Positions 44,135 through 54,874 are shown, counted from the first letter of the stretch. The stretch is DNA of 64,000 bases from Vesta saturnalis (GCA_036346205.1 JARFJB010000534.1:171001-235000); one strand, 5' to 3'. Notes: generated by a model from the letters alone, not told the origin. Numbers and translations: made by a program.

Positions 44135-44462
44135 ATAAGTAAAAAAAAACATTTTTAAGGAACGCTTTTATTTCCAAATGTACTAAAAAAAATAAAATAT
44201 TTTTTTTATCTACCCAGTAACATCAAACATATTTGTTACTAAAAATAAAAGTGTGGAGCATAGATGATATCTTATACTTATAACAAAGCTTATCTACAGC
44301 TACATTCAAACAATGAAGTGCAAGGCACTACAAAGGGCGCCCCACACTTTTATTTTTAGTTCCAAACATTTTTGATGTTACTGGGTAGATAAAAAAATTA
44401 TTTTATTCTTCTTAGTACATTTGGAAATAAAAGCGTTTTTTAAAAATGTTTTTTTAGTTATT
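44135..44462. repeat. Palindrome with ~125 bp arms
   Basis: Left arm 44,135-44,262 (AAACATTTTTAAGGAACGCT, TTATCTACCCAGTAACATCA, AAAATAAAAGTGTGG) faces right arm 44,335-44,462. The loop is ~70 bp with a GGGCGCCC centre near 44,337. Confidence 0.75.
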
Positions 44463-44736
44463 TTTTCTTTACGATGCTCAAGAGATGTGCTATTTAAGAA
44501 CAGCCTTTGTCATGTTGTCATGCCATGTTTATATTAGAGATTTGGTACGAAAATTCCAAGAAACAATTTAATTTAATTTAATTCTTAATGAAGACCTTGT
44601 GCATTTTCAACAAGATGGCCGTCATTTCGAACAACTATTGTAATTATTTTCTATGGTGTACTTGTTTTTCTTAAAATAAAGGTTTTCTTGAATTTAAAGC
44701 AGTATTAGATTCTGCCAATTTTTTTCTTAAGACCAT

Positions 44737-45060
44737 TAGCATTTTGAATAAGCTTTTGAGGTGCCCCAAGTGGGGTATTGCCATTATGATGTTTAAGTCA
44801 CTACGGGTGAAGCTTAAGGGGGTTGAAAAGTATTTTTTTATTTTTTTAGACCTCTCTTTGTTTAAAAGATAATAGACATTGTAACTTTTCCAAGAATTAT
44901 CCTCGAATTTGGGGTTAATTTTCCAGTTAACCCTACTTTTTTATGTTCAATTATTAGCATTTTGAATAAGCTTTCCAGATAGGTATCACAAGTGGGATAT
45001 TGTGATTTACGATTTTTAAGTCAGTATGGATGAGGATTAAGGGAGAATTATAGTAACTTA
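44737..45060. repeat. Direct repeat pair, ~100 bp
   Basis: ATTAGCATTTTGAATAAGCT and ...AAGTGGG(G/A)TATTG, TTTAAGTCA at 44,737-44,830 recur at 44,953-45,050. Confidence 0.6.
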
Positions 45061-45069
45061 TCTTAAAAA

Positions 45070-45260
45070 TTAATAGCATTTTTCTAGAACGTAGTAACTG
45101 CGTAAATAAAGCAAATAAGTCTTCGCCTTTGCTTTTATAATAGGGGTATAAAAAACATGCCGAAACAGGTAAAATCATGCGCACACGATAATCTTTATCG
45201 TCTGATTTACAGGAATCGATAGAAATATAAGGATTATAGTTCTTACACGTTGTGTTTTTA
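45070..45260. repeat. Dispersed repeat, copy 2 (first copy at 6,975-7,165)
   Basis: Same orientation as copy 1: CTAGAACGTAGTAACTGCGT, GGGGTATAAAAAACATG, GTAAAATCATGCGCACACG, TTTTTAAATGATAGGAAT. It carries an extra ~25 bp after GCGTAAATAAA relative to copy 1. Confidence 0.7.
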
Positions 45261-45759
45261 AATGATAGGAATCTGTTCTATATCCTTTTTATAATAACGA
45301 AATAATACAGTGCGATCATTTAATATGGAAACTTGGAAATATTAATTTCTGTGATAATTTTCCGAAGAAATCCTAAGGCGTCGACTTTTATATTTGAATG
45401 CGCACATTTTGACTCATCGGAAACGTTTTCTCCCATATTTAAAAGAGCTATGACGTAATCGCAACTTTTTTTAAGTAGCAACCGTATGTTTTTTCATCAT
45501 ATTTGGATAGGCGGGGAAATTTTAAAAATAACGGTGTGTAAAAGTATTGCACTGCAGTTGATAATTTCCAGAAAAAAATTCATAGATTCAAGTCTCAAAA
45601 TTGCGCTATTGTTGCAACAGAATTAGTATTATTCCAACAAAACGCCTCGATAAACATTAAAAACTGAACATTTAATTCAACACAAATAACAAAACTACAT
45701 TTGATTCAACAGAAGTAACAAAACAACATTTAATTCAGCAAAACGAGCAAAATAACATT

Positions 45760-47035
45760 TAAAGTTGTAGTCCACGAACTTTTTGGCACAGAGCAAGCCT
45801 GTATTGGAAATTCTGTAGAACGTTCTCCATTGTTTCTGAAGTGATTGCTCGAATTACGGCACGTATTCGTTGTTTTAAGTCCTCGAGAGTATGAGGCCTA
45901 TTCACAAACACTTTGCTTTTAAGATAACCCCATAAAAAGAAATCTAACGGAATAAGATTTGGTAATCGCGCAGGCCATTAAATAAAACCCCTTCTTCCAA
46001 TCCATCTACTTGGAAATATTTCGTTTAAATAATTACGAACCAATAAATCATAGTGTGCGGGTGACCCATCTTGCTGATACCATAAAATGTCGTTTGGTAT
46101 ATCTGAGTCGTCAACATTTGGAAATATTTCCGCCAGAGCAGAAACTAAATCGTTTCTTAAGAAACCCAAATACTTGGGACCCGTTAGAGAGCCATCCATG
46201 AAGAATGGGCCTACGTCTCTATTACCCACAATTCCTGCCCATGCGTTCAATTTTGTGGGTACTGGGTACTTCCTCCATCCAGTGTGCATTGTTTGGAGCC
46301 CAGTATCGACAATTTTTCCGATTGACTTCCATTCAAATGAAATGTAGCTTCATCTGAAAACACATGGTTCAGAAAATTTGGATCATTGTTGCATCTGTTC
46401 ATCATTTCGTCACTGAACTCTATTCTACGATCAGGGTCGTCTTCATTCAGTTTTTGTGTTAGAACCATCTTATAAAGGTGCCATTTATGTTTTTTTAGGT
46501 AACTAAGGACGGAAGTTTTGTTAATCTGACGGTCAGCCGCAAGTGCTCTGGAACCAGTGTGCGGATTTTCTTGTAAATCTAATAAGATATTTAGTTGGGT
46601 ATGTTCCGAAATTGGCGGACGACCTCTAGGACGATCCTTTACGTGCCCCAGTTCTTCAAATTTATGTTCAATTTTAGTGACGGTCGATTGTGCAATTGGG
46701 TTGTCCGGGTAATTATTATTGAAATTTTCACACACTCCCTCTAAACCCTAACTCCGTTCTTTCCGATCCTATCCTGACCACACCCATCCTTAATCCCACC
46801 ATGCTTGTATATGTAATGTATGTAGGTATGCTGGGAATCCATGATTGTGGCTGAAGGATGTCGGAAAGCTCGAGCAGCCAGCCCTCCCCCTTAGAGAGGG
46901 AATGAAATACGTGGCCTTCTCCTTTTCCTCACACCTCATCTAATGTTCGCCTCATATTACCACATCCTCTCAAAATAAAAATATCAATTCTTTGCCTTTC
47001 GGTTAAATGTCGAATGTCGAACCATGAAGGGAAAC
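45760..47035 (-). pseudogene. Mariner-like transposase of element D
   Basis: Minus strand. N-terminal helix-turn-helix FDIRHLTERQRIDIFILRGC (from ~47,020) up to MRRTLDE is followed by a ~195 bp insert (46,734-46,928), then CENFNNNYPDNPIAQSTVTK and GHVKDRPRGRPPISEHTQLN (HTH and the GRPP hinge). Core: FSDEATFHLNG (first Asp, ~46,360), QQDGSPAHYDLL (second Asp, ~46,070), and WPARLPNLIPLDFFLWGYLK (~45,970), where the third catalytic Asp of the usual SPDL box is Asn. The C-terminus (RIRAVIRAITSETMENVL) ends at 45,760 inside the left inverted repeat. Frameshifts near 46,250-46,290 and a stop near 45,980 also break it. No start codon is intact. Confidence 0.8.
46734..46928. mobile_element. ~195 bp SINE-like insertion in the mariner D transposase
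   Basis: Flanked by TCACAC on both sides (46,728-46,733 and 46,929-46,934), which looks like a target-site duplication, and it splits the helix-turn-helix frame between LDE and CENF. It is GC-richer than the surroundings (AGCTCGAGCAGCCAGCCCTC, CCACACCCATCC). No ORF, no clear RNA polymerase III boxes and no poly-A tail are visible. An intron is another reading, since the minus-strand edge starts GTGTGAGG and ends close to GAG, but the direct repeats favour an insertion. Confidence 0.55.
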
Positions 47036-47799
47036 TTAATTGCATGAGATCTGTGAAGTTTTAGATCATATTTAAGAATTCGGATAACACAGTTACAAAC
47101 TTGATAGTCCGTAAAACTGAACAGTAATTAAAAAAAAAATTTAAAGAATCGTCCTAGAGATCGTAGGGAAATTTCGGAACATGCATAAACATCTGTATGT
47201 ACCGTAATATTTTGTTGAATTTGCGAAAGAATTCCGAGGACCTAAAACATCGAATACGTGCTGAAATTAGAGCTATTATTGCAGAAACAATCCAGAGAGT
47301 TCTTTAGAATTTCCCGTACATACTTCTAATGTGTCAAAAGTTCGTGGATTCCAAGTTCGAACACCTCCTTTAAATGATGTTTTGTTACTTTTGTCGAATT
47401 AAATGTTCAGTTTTTAATGTTTATCGATGTGTTTTGTTGTCATAATATTTAATTTTTAATTTTAAAATTCTGTTGCGAGAATAGCGCAATTTTGAGACTT
47501 GAATCTTTGAATTTTGTTACCACTTTTTTTGGAAATTATCAACTGTAGTGCAATACTTTTACACATCGTCATTTTTAGAATGTTACCGCCTATCCAAATA
47601 TGATGAAAAAACATATGGTTGCTATTTTAAAAAAGTTGCGATGAGGTCACAGCTCTTTTAAATATGGCGAGAAAAAAGTTTCTTATAAGTCAAAATGTGC
47701 GCATTCAAAAATAAAAATCGACGGGTCTTAGGATTGTTTCGCAAAATTATCACAGAAATTAATATTTCCAAGTTTCCATATTAAATGACCGCACTGTAT

Positions 47800-49070
47800 A
47801 TATTTCTTGAATAGTCCATTATGCAATAGCTGGCACGTTACTAACAGAAATGGTAATTGAAGATGCATCACCAATTACTGAATGAAATAAAATTCTAATT
47901 TGAACTTACAATACAGTTGCTAATTTTAGTCACAGCTGTTTTCACATCCTATGACGTTCTGGTATCATAATTATAGTTTGGAATTCTTATCAAATGAGTT
48001 GTTTGTATAAAGTCGATCATATGAAATAGTGACTTAGCCTACATGTGTTGCTTTTGTAAATATTATTGAGAACTTACTTGACTCAGTTTACAGTAGTTGG
48101 TAGTGTTATCATGTTTTCGTGCATTTTCTGAATTGACAGTTTCTTGTTTTTTTTTGTTAAGTTTTCATGTGAAATAGTGACTTGTCATTTACTGAATCTA
48201 GGTGCTTTTGGAAGAGGGGGCAGATGATTACTTCCTTTTAGTTCAGTTGAAGTATAGATCTTGAGAGTTGAAGTTTTCGAGAATTAAAAGCTAGCTACGA
48301 ATTATTCTGGTCGAGCCTTCGACCCCCAACGGCGTTCATGGTTAAATGCAGAAGACGTGTTCCGCCAATTCCAGCTAGGATTGTATAGTTTCGGTGCTGT
48401 TATCAATTCGCGTTTATGCGGTTATGGATTATAGTTACACACCTAACAAATTTATGAAGGAATTCTATATTCTGTAAGGAAAGCGGAGATTTCCAATTTA
48501 GCCTAATACTGCTCAGAAGAAAAAAAAGTGTCTTCTTGATCTATATTTATCTGGCGTGGGCATCGTCGTTGTGCACCGTGTTACAAGCATTGGTGTTAGA
48601 AACTTTTCTCGTATTTATGTAAATTTACAGATCTATATGTTCTATATTGTTGTCACGTATGAGGATTTATCGACATTACAGACATTATTACCGTGATTTT
48701 TAACAGTAATAGAAAAGTATCACGTACTAATATTTGGTAGAAGTTGAAATGCCAGGTTATTATGTTTTAGTAGTCACATATAAGGCTACTTAAAAAAATA
48801 TGTCCACTCAGGATTTTAGTAAATTTTACGACGCTTTATAGTAAAAAGGTGCAGCTGATAGTGATGGAATTTAGACTAGAACAATGGAAATTGCGGAAGT
48901 GGCGAAGGGAAGCTGGGTAACGTTATTTTTTGGCTATAACTGGTTTCGTACATTAATATGCTTGTTCATGATAATGTTTGGTATAATTAGAAAATTTTAA
49001 TCAATGTTGCAGTAGAAGTTTGGGAATTTTGCACATGCAATAGATAATTTTTTTTTATTATTGCTATTTG
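47800..49070. other. No recognisable feature
   Basis: Mostly AT-rich. 48,300-48,390 is less AT-rich (CGAGCCTTCGACCCCCAACG) with a short plus-strand frame (RRSWLNAEDVFRQFQLGLYS), but I see no splice context or known family. Confidence 0.4.
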
Positions 49071-49074
49071 TATA

Positions 49075-49195
49075 TATGTGTTCCTGAGTGCTTTAGCACG
49101 ATAGGCCAAATTTAGCCTGTTCAGGTCCACAATCATAAAAAAAATATGTATTAATGTTGCTTATGCAAGGAGAAACAACTGATATTACTTCTCCT
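49075..49195 (+). mobile_element. 3' terminal fragment of a Jockey/CR1-like non-LTR element
   Basis: CCTGAGTGCTTTAGCACGAT, AGGCCAAATTTAGCCTGTTC and AGGTCCACAATCAT match the extreme 3' ends at 27,415-27,470 and 63,735-63,790 (CTGA.CG.TTTA..ACG..AA...AA.TTAG...GTTCA). Only the last ~100 bp survives. Confidence 0.6.
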
Positions 49196-49199
49196 TGGC

Positions 49200-49635
49200 A
49201 CTCGTCTTAATTTTTTTTAGGTGTTAGGTTTTGTTTTTGATGAACTACTTTTGTTAACATCCCGCTTCCTGGGGAATGTTTCATTGATTGTTATCATTTT
49301 TTTTTGTTAATCAAGTAAATAATTTTACGTGGAAGTTTATACAGAAGATGTATAAGGAATTTTGAGTATTAGTTTTCGAAATTTTTGCGGATTTTAAAAC
49401 AAGCTTAAAATTTTACGTATGTATAAATGAGCTTTGCGTAGATATTCTACATATAGAATTTTAGGCAAAGGTGTTTTATTTTTGAGTGAACATGATGGTT
49501 TCCTGTTTGGCCATGATTTTAAGATCTAGTTCATGGTTTTTTCCCGCTATAAATGTATTTAATAAATAGCACATAGTGCTTTAGTTACATGTTTTTACCG
49601 ATTTTGATTTTGTTGAGTTGTGTCGAGTGCCCTTT
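49200..49635. other. No recognisable feature
   Basis: AT-rich; nothing supported. Confidence 0.5.
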
Positions 49636-49637
49636 TG

Positions 49638-50165
49638 GATTGCTGAACAAGAACCGCGACCATACTACTGAGTTATTTCGGTAACGTGCAGTTCACCTTT
49701 ACGGGCCGATGTTCTTGTGAGTGTCATGCCCGTAACGTTATATGGCAAACTTCCTAAGAGCTTCGCTATTTTATCATTGTCTACAACTTTTTCTCCAACA
49801 TCCATTATGGCTTGTAATTCCACCTTACTTATATGTTGAGGTATACTATCCGGTTCAGACATATTGTAGTTGAAAAACTGCTGCTTTAATAACACCTTAT
49901 TAATGGACGGCTTCTGTTCGTGAATAATTTTTAATCTGTTCCACATAGTTTTGACATTATCACATGATACTGCCGTTTGAAGTTGATCCAACTCCATTAC
50001 TGTTCGAATTAAGAACGCAGCTTTCCCATTTAAACCTGCCCATTCCTTCGGTACTTTCTCATCTTGTTATTGAAAATGGGGATCTTCATTCATAACATTA
50101 GTTAACCCCTCTGCTTTGATAATAACTTCCATTTGGTAGTTATACCCTCTGACTTCGCCTATCCT
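49638..50165 (-). pseudogene. Ty1/copia-type gag fragment
   Basis: Minus strand. Reading in from 50,165: YQMEVIIKAEGLTNVMNEDP (one stop after HFQ), KVPKEWAGLNGKAAFLIRTV, then VMELDQLQTAVSCDNVKTMW, RLKIIHEQKPSINKVLLKQQ and a run ending LGSLPYNVTGM. This order (K/L..W...D..A...I.....+, MW..L...HE, KLL.SLP) is the conserved gag (UBN2-type) domain of copia retrotransposons. The frame stops at 49,665 after EITQ, with the zinc knuckle and pol missing. No LTR could be assigned. Confidence 0.75.
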
Positions 50166-50640
50166 TCCACAACTAGTTTCTTTTTAAAAAAGTCGTTATT
50201 TTATTCAGAATAAAATAGAAACGGATTGTATGACTGATGTGACAGTGTCAAATATTCCAATATATCGATTCTTCTCTTACTTTATTGTAAAAGGTAGTAT
50301 CAGAAGGAAATATATATTAAAATGCGTTTTAAACTAGTCCAAGTTGACTGCATGTTTTATTGTTATAAAGATACTAATAATAAATAAGCTGCTACATAGT
50401 TATATCAAAAATACAATAAACAACACATAAACAAAGTATGATGTGCGCCGAAACAAAGAACACTAAAATCAGGAAGCTTGTGAAAAACAATCACGTCAAG
50501 TAACATAAATGACAACAGTTGTCATGGTATCGAGAAGAGTTTCAGAAGCCACCACCTACTAATAAGGGCTTAAAAGTCGTTCAACGGACAGGAAGTGTTC
50601 TAACTCAACGTAAAGGCTGTATTGGTCGTTCAGTTATCGT
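50166..50640. other. No recognisable feature
   Basis: AT-rich spacer; no LTR or inverted repeat that I can pair. Confidence 0.5.
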
Positions 50641-50645
50641 GACAA

Positions 50646-52800
50646 CTAATGCGTACCAAAGAAGGCTATTTCAACAGGTTTAGATTCTCCAAAAAGAAGT
50701 CTCCGCAGAACCTCTCTAAAAATGAAACTTCTGCGAGAAGAATGTTTAAGAACTGCTCGTGTGTGGCAAAGAGAAGGCAAGAAGTCAATCGGAGGCTTGC
50801 TGTCATCGTGTTTTACTTCACTAATACATTTTTTCAACTCCTCTTCAGTAATGTGTTTTGTTACTGGAGGCTCTGATGTAGTTGTTTTCCCCCAATTTAT
50901 CATGTCATAGTAATCAGCTGCTCGAAAATTTAGCTTAGGGACTACAAACTTCCTTATTTCATTGTTCTGTTCATTCTTGCCTTTAGGAGGCGGCGGAGGC
51001 CAAGCTCTCTTATAAGTTTCCTCACGTCACTTAATATGAATATGCATTTCTTTAATACTAACTAACTGGGTCGATAATGTTGAGATGTTGCTCAGAAAGA
51101 TAACGTGACTCCAAAGATGTTTGGAGCTATTTACACAAGATGGTTTGAGTTTAATATGAAACCAAATCGGAGCATATACTTTCACAACATATTTTGTTAG
51201 CAATGTAAGGTTATCAGAAGGATTTTCTGTTCGAACATACAACCGGAGGGTTCTACTTACTGTCAGCCGTCGAGATTGAGTCAATTTTCCTGGTTTCTTG
51301 AGGGCTAGATCTGAAGTACATGTGCTATTTGCACTTGATCTGCACTTTTCGAGTAAATACTTTTGGTCATTGCTTAAATCGTCTTTCATTTCAAAGTTAG
51401 GAAGGTTGTTTTCAATCGGAGCAAAGTTAACTACTGCAAGCTCATTCGTTTTCAAGATTTTTGCCTAAAACCCCTCCAAATTGATTTGGGCCTTTTGTTT
51501 TTCCATCCAATGCACGAAATAGATGTCGCAAAGGCAACTAATTTTCGTGAAACAAACAAATAAGCCACTGCAATGACCGATTCGTTTCTTTTTCCAACAA
51601 AGCAATCACCCCATTATTAGCTCCAATGTTAGCAACTGCTCCATCACAGCTAATAGCTGTTAGTTTTTAAGTCCAGATGATCGTTATCATTAAAGTATGC
51701 TTTTATGGATTCTTTAATAGCTTCACCGGTTCCAGAGGCAAATGTTACATGTCCTAAAAAAGTTTAACCAGGCTCTTCTAACAATGTGATATGTTCTTCA
51801 ACGATAGTCTTTTTGTAGAATTTATTACCTTTTTTTTCTTGCACAATTGTTTTGTCTTTTCGACCATCAAAAAAAAAGCCCTATATTTCCACTGGTTAAT
51901 GCTGTTTGCTACAGCTTGTGTTCGATTTTTTGTTCTCGCTCTTCGAATTTTCATCCTGTCTATTACATTACTTTGATCTTCTTCTGTAATCATTCCAACA
52001 TCTTTTAGGACAGCACTTGTAATGGCAGCAGCAACACTATCTGAAGTTCCATTTCGGTCACAGATAGAAGCTACCGTTGGGAATTCAATGCGCATTTGTT
52101 TGCTTTTGTTGGAAGACTTTTCTTGATTGCAAGTGACATGTCTTCATCAGAACTTTGATGAAGATCTGATTGACTTGAAATTTCCTCTTTGTTGGCAGCT
52201 TCATCAAGTAGCTTGTGTTTGTATTTTAACTCTTGTTGGACCATCTTCAGTTTTCTCTCTACTCTTTGTAATAAAACCTGTGAAATGGCTTTATTAACTT
52301 TACTGATATTCATTTTTCTCGTAGTTCTCTGATCGATCAGAAAATATTGTTCAAGCTTAGGCACTCTCTTGTCTTTTTCCACATTTACATTCAGATATAA
52401 CCTTACACTTACAAGCTGCCACATCAAAGAGACGTTTGCTTTCATTTAAAAATGGCTCTACCATTGAATCATATTTGTGGGAACCTTTCCTACTTTTTGA
52501 CCTTAAGTATTTGTAATGATAGCCTTTTACCATTTGTATCATGCGAGTGTGAGACACTACAGGAATCGATGCTTTTAACCAAATGGTTTCAACTTTCTTA
52601 ACCAAAACATCTAATATTTCACTCACCGTAGGTTCTTTCGATGTTGCTTCTGGTTTAAGTTGATGTCGAATATGAATGTAATATTTCATAATATCATAAT
52701 AAGTTGGTAGATATAACTCACTCAGTTCCTTAGGGTGTCCAAACATTGGACATTCAAACTTCTGTCTAGTCTGAACTGATTTCGACACAGTTCTCGTCAT
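50646..52800 (-). pseudogene. Decayed member of a large uncharacterised insect protein family
   Basis: Minus strand, start ATG at 52,800 (MTRTVSKSVQTRQKFECPMF), stop at 50,646. Several frames follow each other with shifts at ~52,400, ~52,085, ~51,900 and elsewhere. Recognisable order: FGHPKELSELYLPTYYDIMK (residues ~20-40), a Cys-rich CKCKVISECKCGK motif, the coil RTTRKMNISKVNKAISQVLL, an acidic Ser/Asp stretch, then PTVASICDRNGTSD and DRMKIRRARTKNRTQA. A core follows with FFDGRKDK-like, VEEHITLLEEPG, TAISCDGAVANIGANNGVIA and RHLFRALDGKTKGP pieces, and a C-terminal part with DDLSNDQKYLLEKC and LCHTRAV. I remember this architecture from many insect genomes as an unannotated, multi-copy family, possibly transposon-derived (tentatively the 'Cc8L18.2-like' group). 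The SCDG and LCLFHEN-type motifs suggest an RNase H-like fold; that is inference. Confidence 0.55.
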
Positions 52801-53400
52801 TACATTAACAGTTAGTTTTAATTAACACTAACAGCTAGGTCTTAGTTTATTAAACCAAGAAACTATTTAATCTTGACACTCAACACATTCAAACAAACAC
52901 AAAATGAACTAGGTAATCAACACCACAAAACACTCCAAACTACAAGTATTCACTGACAAGTGACAAAACAAAACAAGTTGGCACAGTGCCGCCACCCACC
53001 CACAACCACCCACCATTGCCAACTGCTCTACTTCTACCCATCATTGTCAACTGTTCTACTTCTGCCAGTTCTGTTGTTTATATCTTGTGATGTTAATCTC
53101 CTTTACCTGTCATATTTATTTATAGAACTGTATTGATTTCATGACAATTGTAATTTCTAGGTAATTTTATGAAATATTTAAGATGTAATTATAAGTGTTT
53201 CGTTGCAATATCATAAATAAATACTGTCAAAAAGATAAAATTAGGTAAATTTTAATAATCAAACAAAATTTTTTTATATAAATATATATTTTTAAGACAA
53301 CCAAATTTTTTGAAAAATTATCCAAAAATAGACAACTTAATATATTTTGAATGCAATAAAATTTTAACACTGTCATTACAACCCCTAAAGACAACTTTTT
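52801..53400. other. Upstream region of the decayed family gene
   Basis: 52,976-53,070 has an imperfect tandem (CCACCATTGCCAACTGCTCT...CTTCTACCCATCATTGTCAA). Possibly the original promoter side. No element end could be identified. Confidence 0.35.
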
Positions 53401-54380
53401 ATCACTATTAGAAATCAAAATTCAAAAAATCATTTTTTCATTCCACCCTATTGGGCAATGCTTGATTAATACAGACAAACAAGCAAGAATTGTGTACTGT
53501 GCTTCAGTCTTAGTAATTTTTTTATGAAAAAAAAACTTACTTCTTTCAAGTCTGTAGTTTTCGGACGAATGCCACATCAATCTAAGAGAAACCCCTTCAT
53601 TGTGGCCGTGTAACGATTTGATGCGCAATGTCAATGGTTTATTGGGTCCTTACTTCGTGGAATACGAGCGTAAAAGACCTGTTACTCCATTTTTGATTAA
53701 GCTTAGATAATCTGCTGTCTCAGAAACATCCAATACAATAGTCAATGGTTTCAACAGGATGGGGCTACAATCTGTTTTTACGGAAAACTCGCCAGCAACT
53801 ATTAATGAACTCCCTGAAAACATTTTGATCTTTTTCAGAAAAACGCAGCAGCCTATTTTTTCAAACATGTTTGGCAATCTTCTTAAGCGTTATGAGTACT
53901 GCCTGGTCCGCAATGGTGAGCACTTTAAACAAATTGTTTATCCCAGAAAAAGAATTTTTGTGATTTATTTTTTCATGTCTAATAAGGCTTCAGTTTTTAG
54001 TGTCCTTTGTTTTGGCGCATACAGTATCTTGATATTCCAACACAATTAATAGGCCGGAGGTGCCCCTTCATGTGTCTTAAAATATCTCAGGCTTGGGGTA
54101 CTTTCAGCCAACTGTAGGTATTTTTAAAAGTTAGGAATAACATTTTACTGGGTGGGTTCTAATACTATATGCTTGGGACATTTACCAAAAAAGTAACATT
54201 TCTTTGCAGAAATGAGTTACAACTTGAAATGTTAAAACCGGCCGAATGTGTCCCCACCTCCCTGCTATGAAAATAATTGAAGAAATACAATCTCTCAGTA
54301 TCATTTATGAATCAAAAACATAAAAAAATTTAATGAAACCTCTTTCTTTAATTTTTTGAAATTTGGGAAAAAATTTATTA
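53401..54380. other. No recognisable gene
   Basis: Several overlapping frames on both strands (for example minus 53,650-53,877 with LKPLTIVLDVSETADYLSLI, plus 53,759-54,049). Base composition is less AT-rich than around it, so this may be an old coding remnant, but I cannot place it in a family. Confidence 0.35.
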
Positions 54381-54389
54381 ATTCTTATG

Positions 54390-54810
54390 AAAATGTAAAC
54401 TTTCACCATTAACACTCATAATAAAATACTTATCTTTTTTGGGATTTTTTAATGGTGTACTTTAAATTATACAATCTAAACGTTTCGATAACACTTACAG
54501 TTATCTTCGTCAGTAGTAATGTTTGTTAAAAATTGTTAAACATGTAGTAAACAATTTTGTCAAATTTGAAAAATTCAAACATAAACATAAGCCTGCTATT
54601 AATGACCTAGTTATTCTTTACTACAATTTTATAGTTGGCTTATACGTTTCTCAAACTGTTATATTAATAGCAGGCTTATGTTTATGTTTGAATTTTTCAA
54701 ATTTGACAAAATTGTTACTATGTTTAACAATTACATATGACGAAGTAATGTAATCAACGTTTAGATGTATAATTAAAGTACACATTAAAATCCCAAATAA
54801 TTTATTATTA
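54390..54810. repeat. Penelope-associated inverted repeat
   Basis: 54,440-54,610 and 54,655-54,810 are inverted copies: AATGGTGTACTTTAAATTAT against ATTAAAGTACACATTA, and a ~54 bp inner match (AATTTTGTCAAATTTGAAAA, TCAAACATAAACATAAGCCTGCTATTAAT) read on both strands. Each arm gives FEKFKHKHKPAIN, which resembles the KHKHK tail of the Penelope endonuclease fragment at 38,475-38,700, so this is probably a Penelope-like terminal fragment in inverted arrangement. Confidence 0.6.
54482..54513 (-). ncRNA. Minimal hammerhead ribozyme motif (Penelope-associated type)
   Basis: On the minus strand: CTGACGA (54,513-54,507), A, GATAAC, a 7-base loop TGTAAGT, GTTATC (a perfect 6 bp stem II), then GAAAC and GTTTAG. 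CUGANGA and GAAA are the two conserved core strands. AAACGUUU is palindromic and would form the very short stem III by pairing two molecules, as reported for the small hammerheads of Penelope-like elements; cleavage is expected after CGUU. All core bases are intact. It lies in the left arm of the inverted repeat at 54,390-54,810; the right arm lost most of it. Confidence 0.55.
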
Positions 54811-54811
54811 A

Positions 54812-54874
<63 letters not shown>

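Larger units (their letters stand above)
42899..44885. mobile_element. Composite repeat with weak inverted ends and internal tandem and palindromic parts
   Basis: 42,919-43,030 and 44,790-44,885 are inverted copies (TTTAAACAAAAAGAGATAT, TTTCAAACCTCTTAAGCTTC). A second inverted pair lies inside: GGGCTGTTCTTAAATAGCAC at 43,045 against ATGTGCTATTTAAGAACAGC at 44,487. Between them are a tandem region (43,400-44,090) and a palindrome (44,135-44,460). The starting TACCGGGTGAGCC resembles the MITE terminus at 7,172. No coding content. Confidence 0.5.
45309..47796 (-). mobile_element. Mariner-like element D (long inverted repeats)
   Basis: TA-bounded at 45,307-08 and 47,797-98. Starts CAGTGCGATCATTTAATATG and ends with the inverted ATATTAAATGACCGCACTG. 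Inverted repeats of ~570 bp: 45,309-45,886 and 47,232-47,796. As in element A they extend into the gene: the right repeat contains an inverted second copy of the transposase 3' end (plus-strand pieces HRIRAEIRAIIAETIQRVL and LLMCQKFVDSK at ~47,245-47,365). A ~195 bp insert sits in the transposase. This is a different family from A, B and C (distinct ends). Confidence 0.9.
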
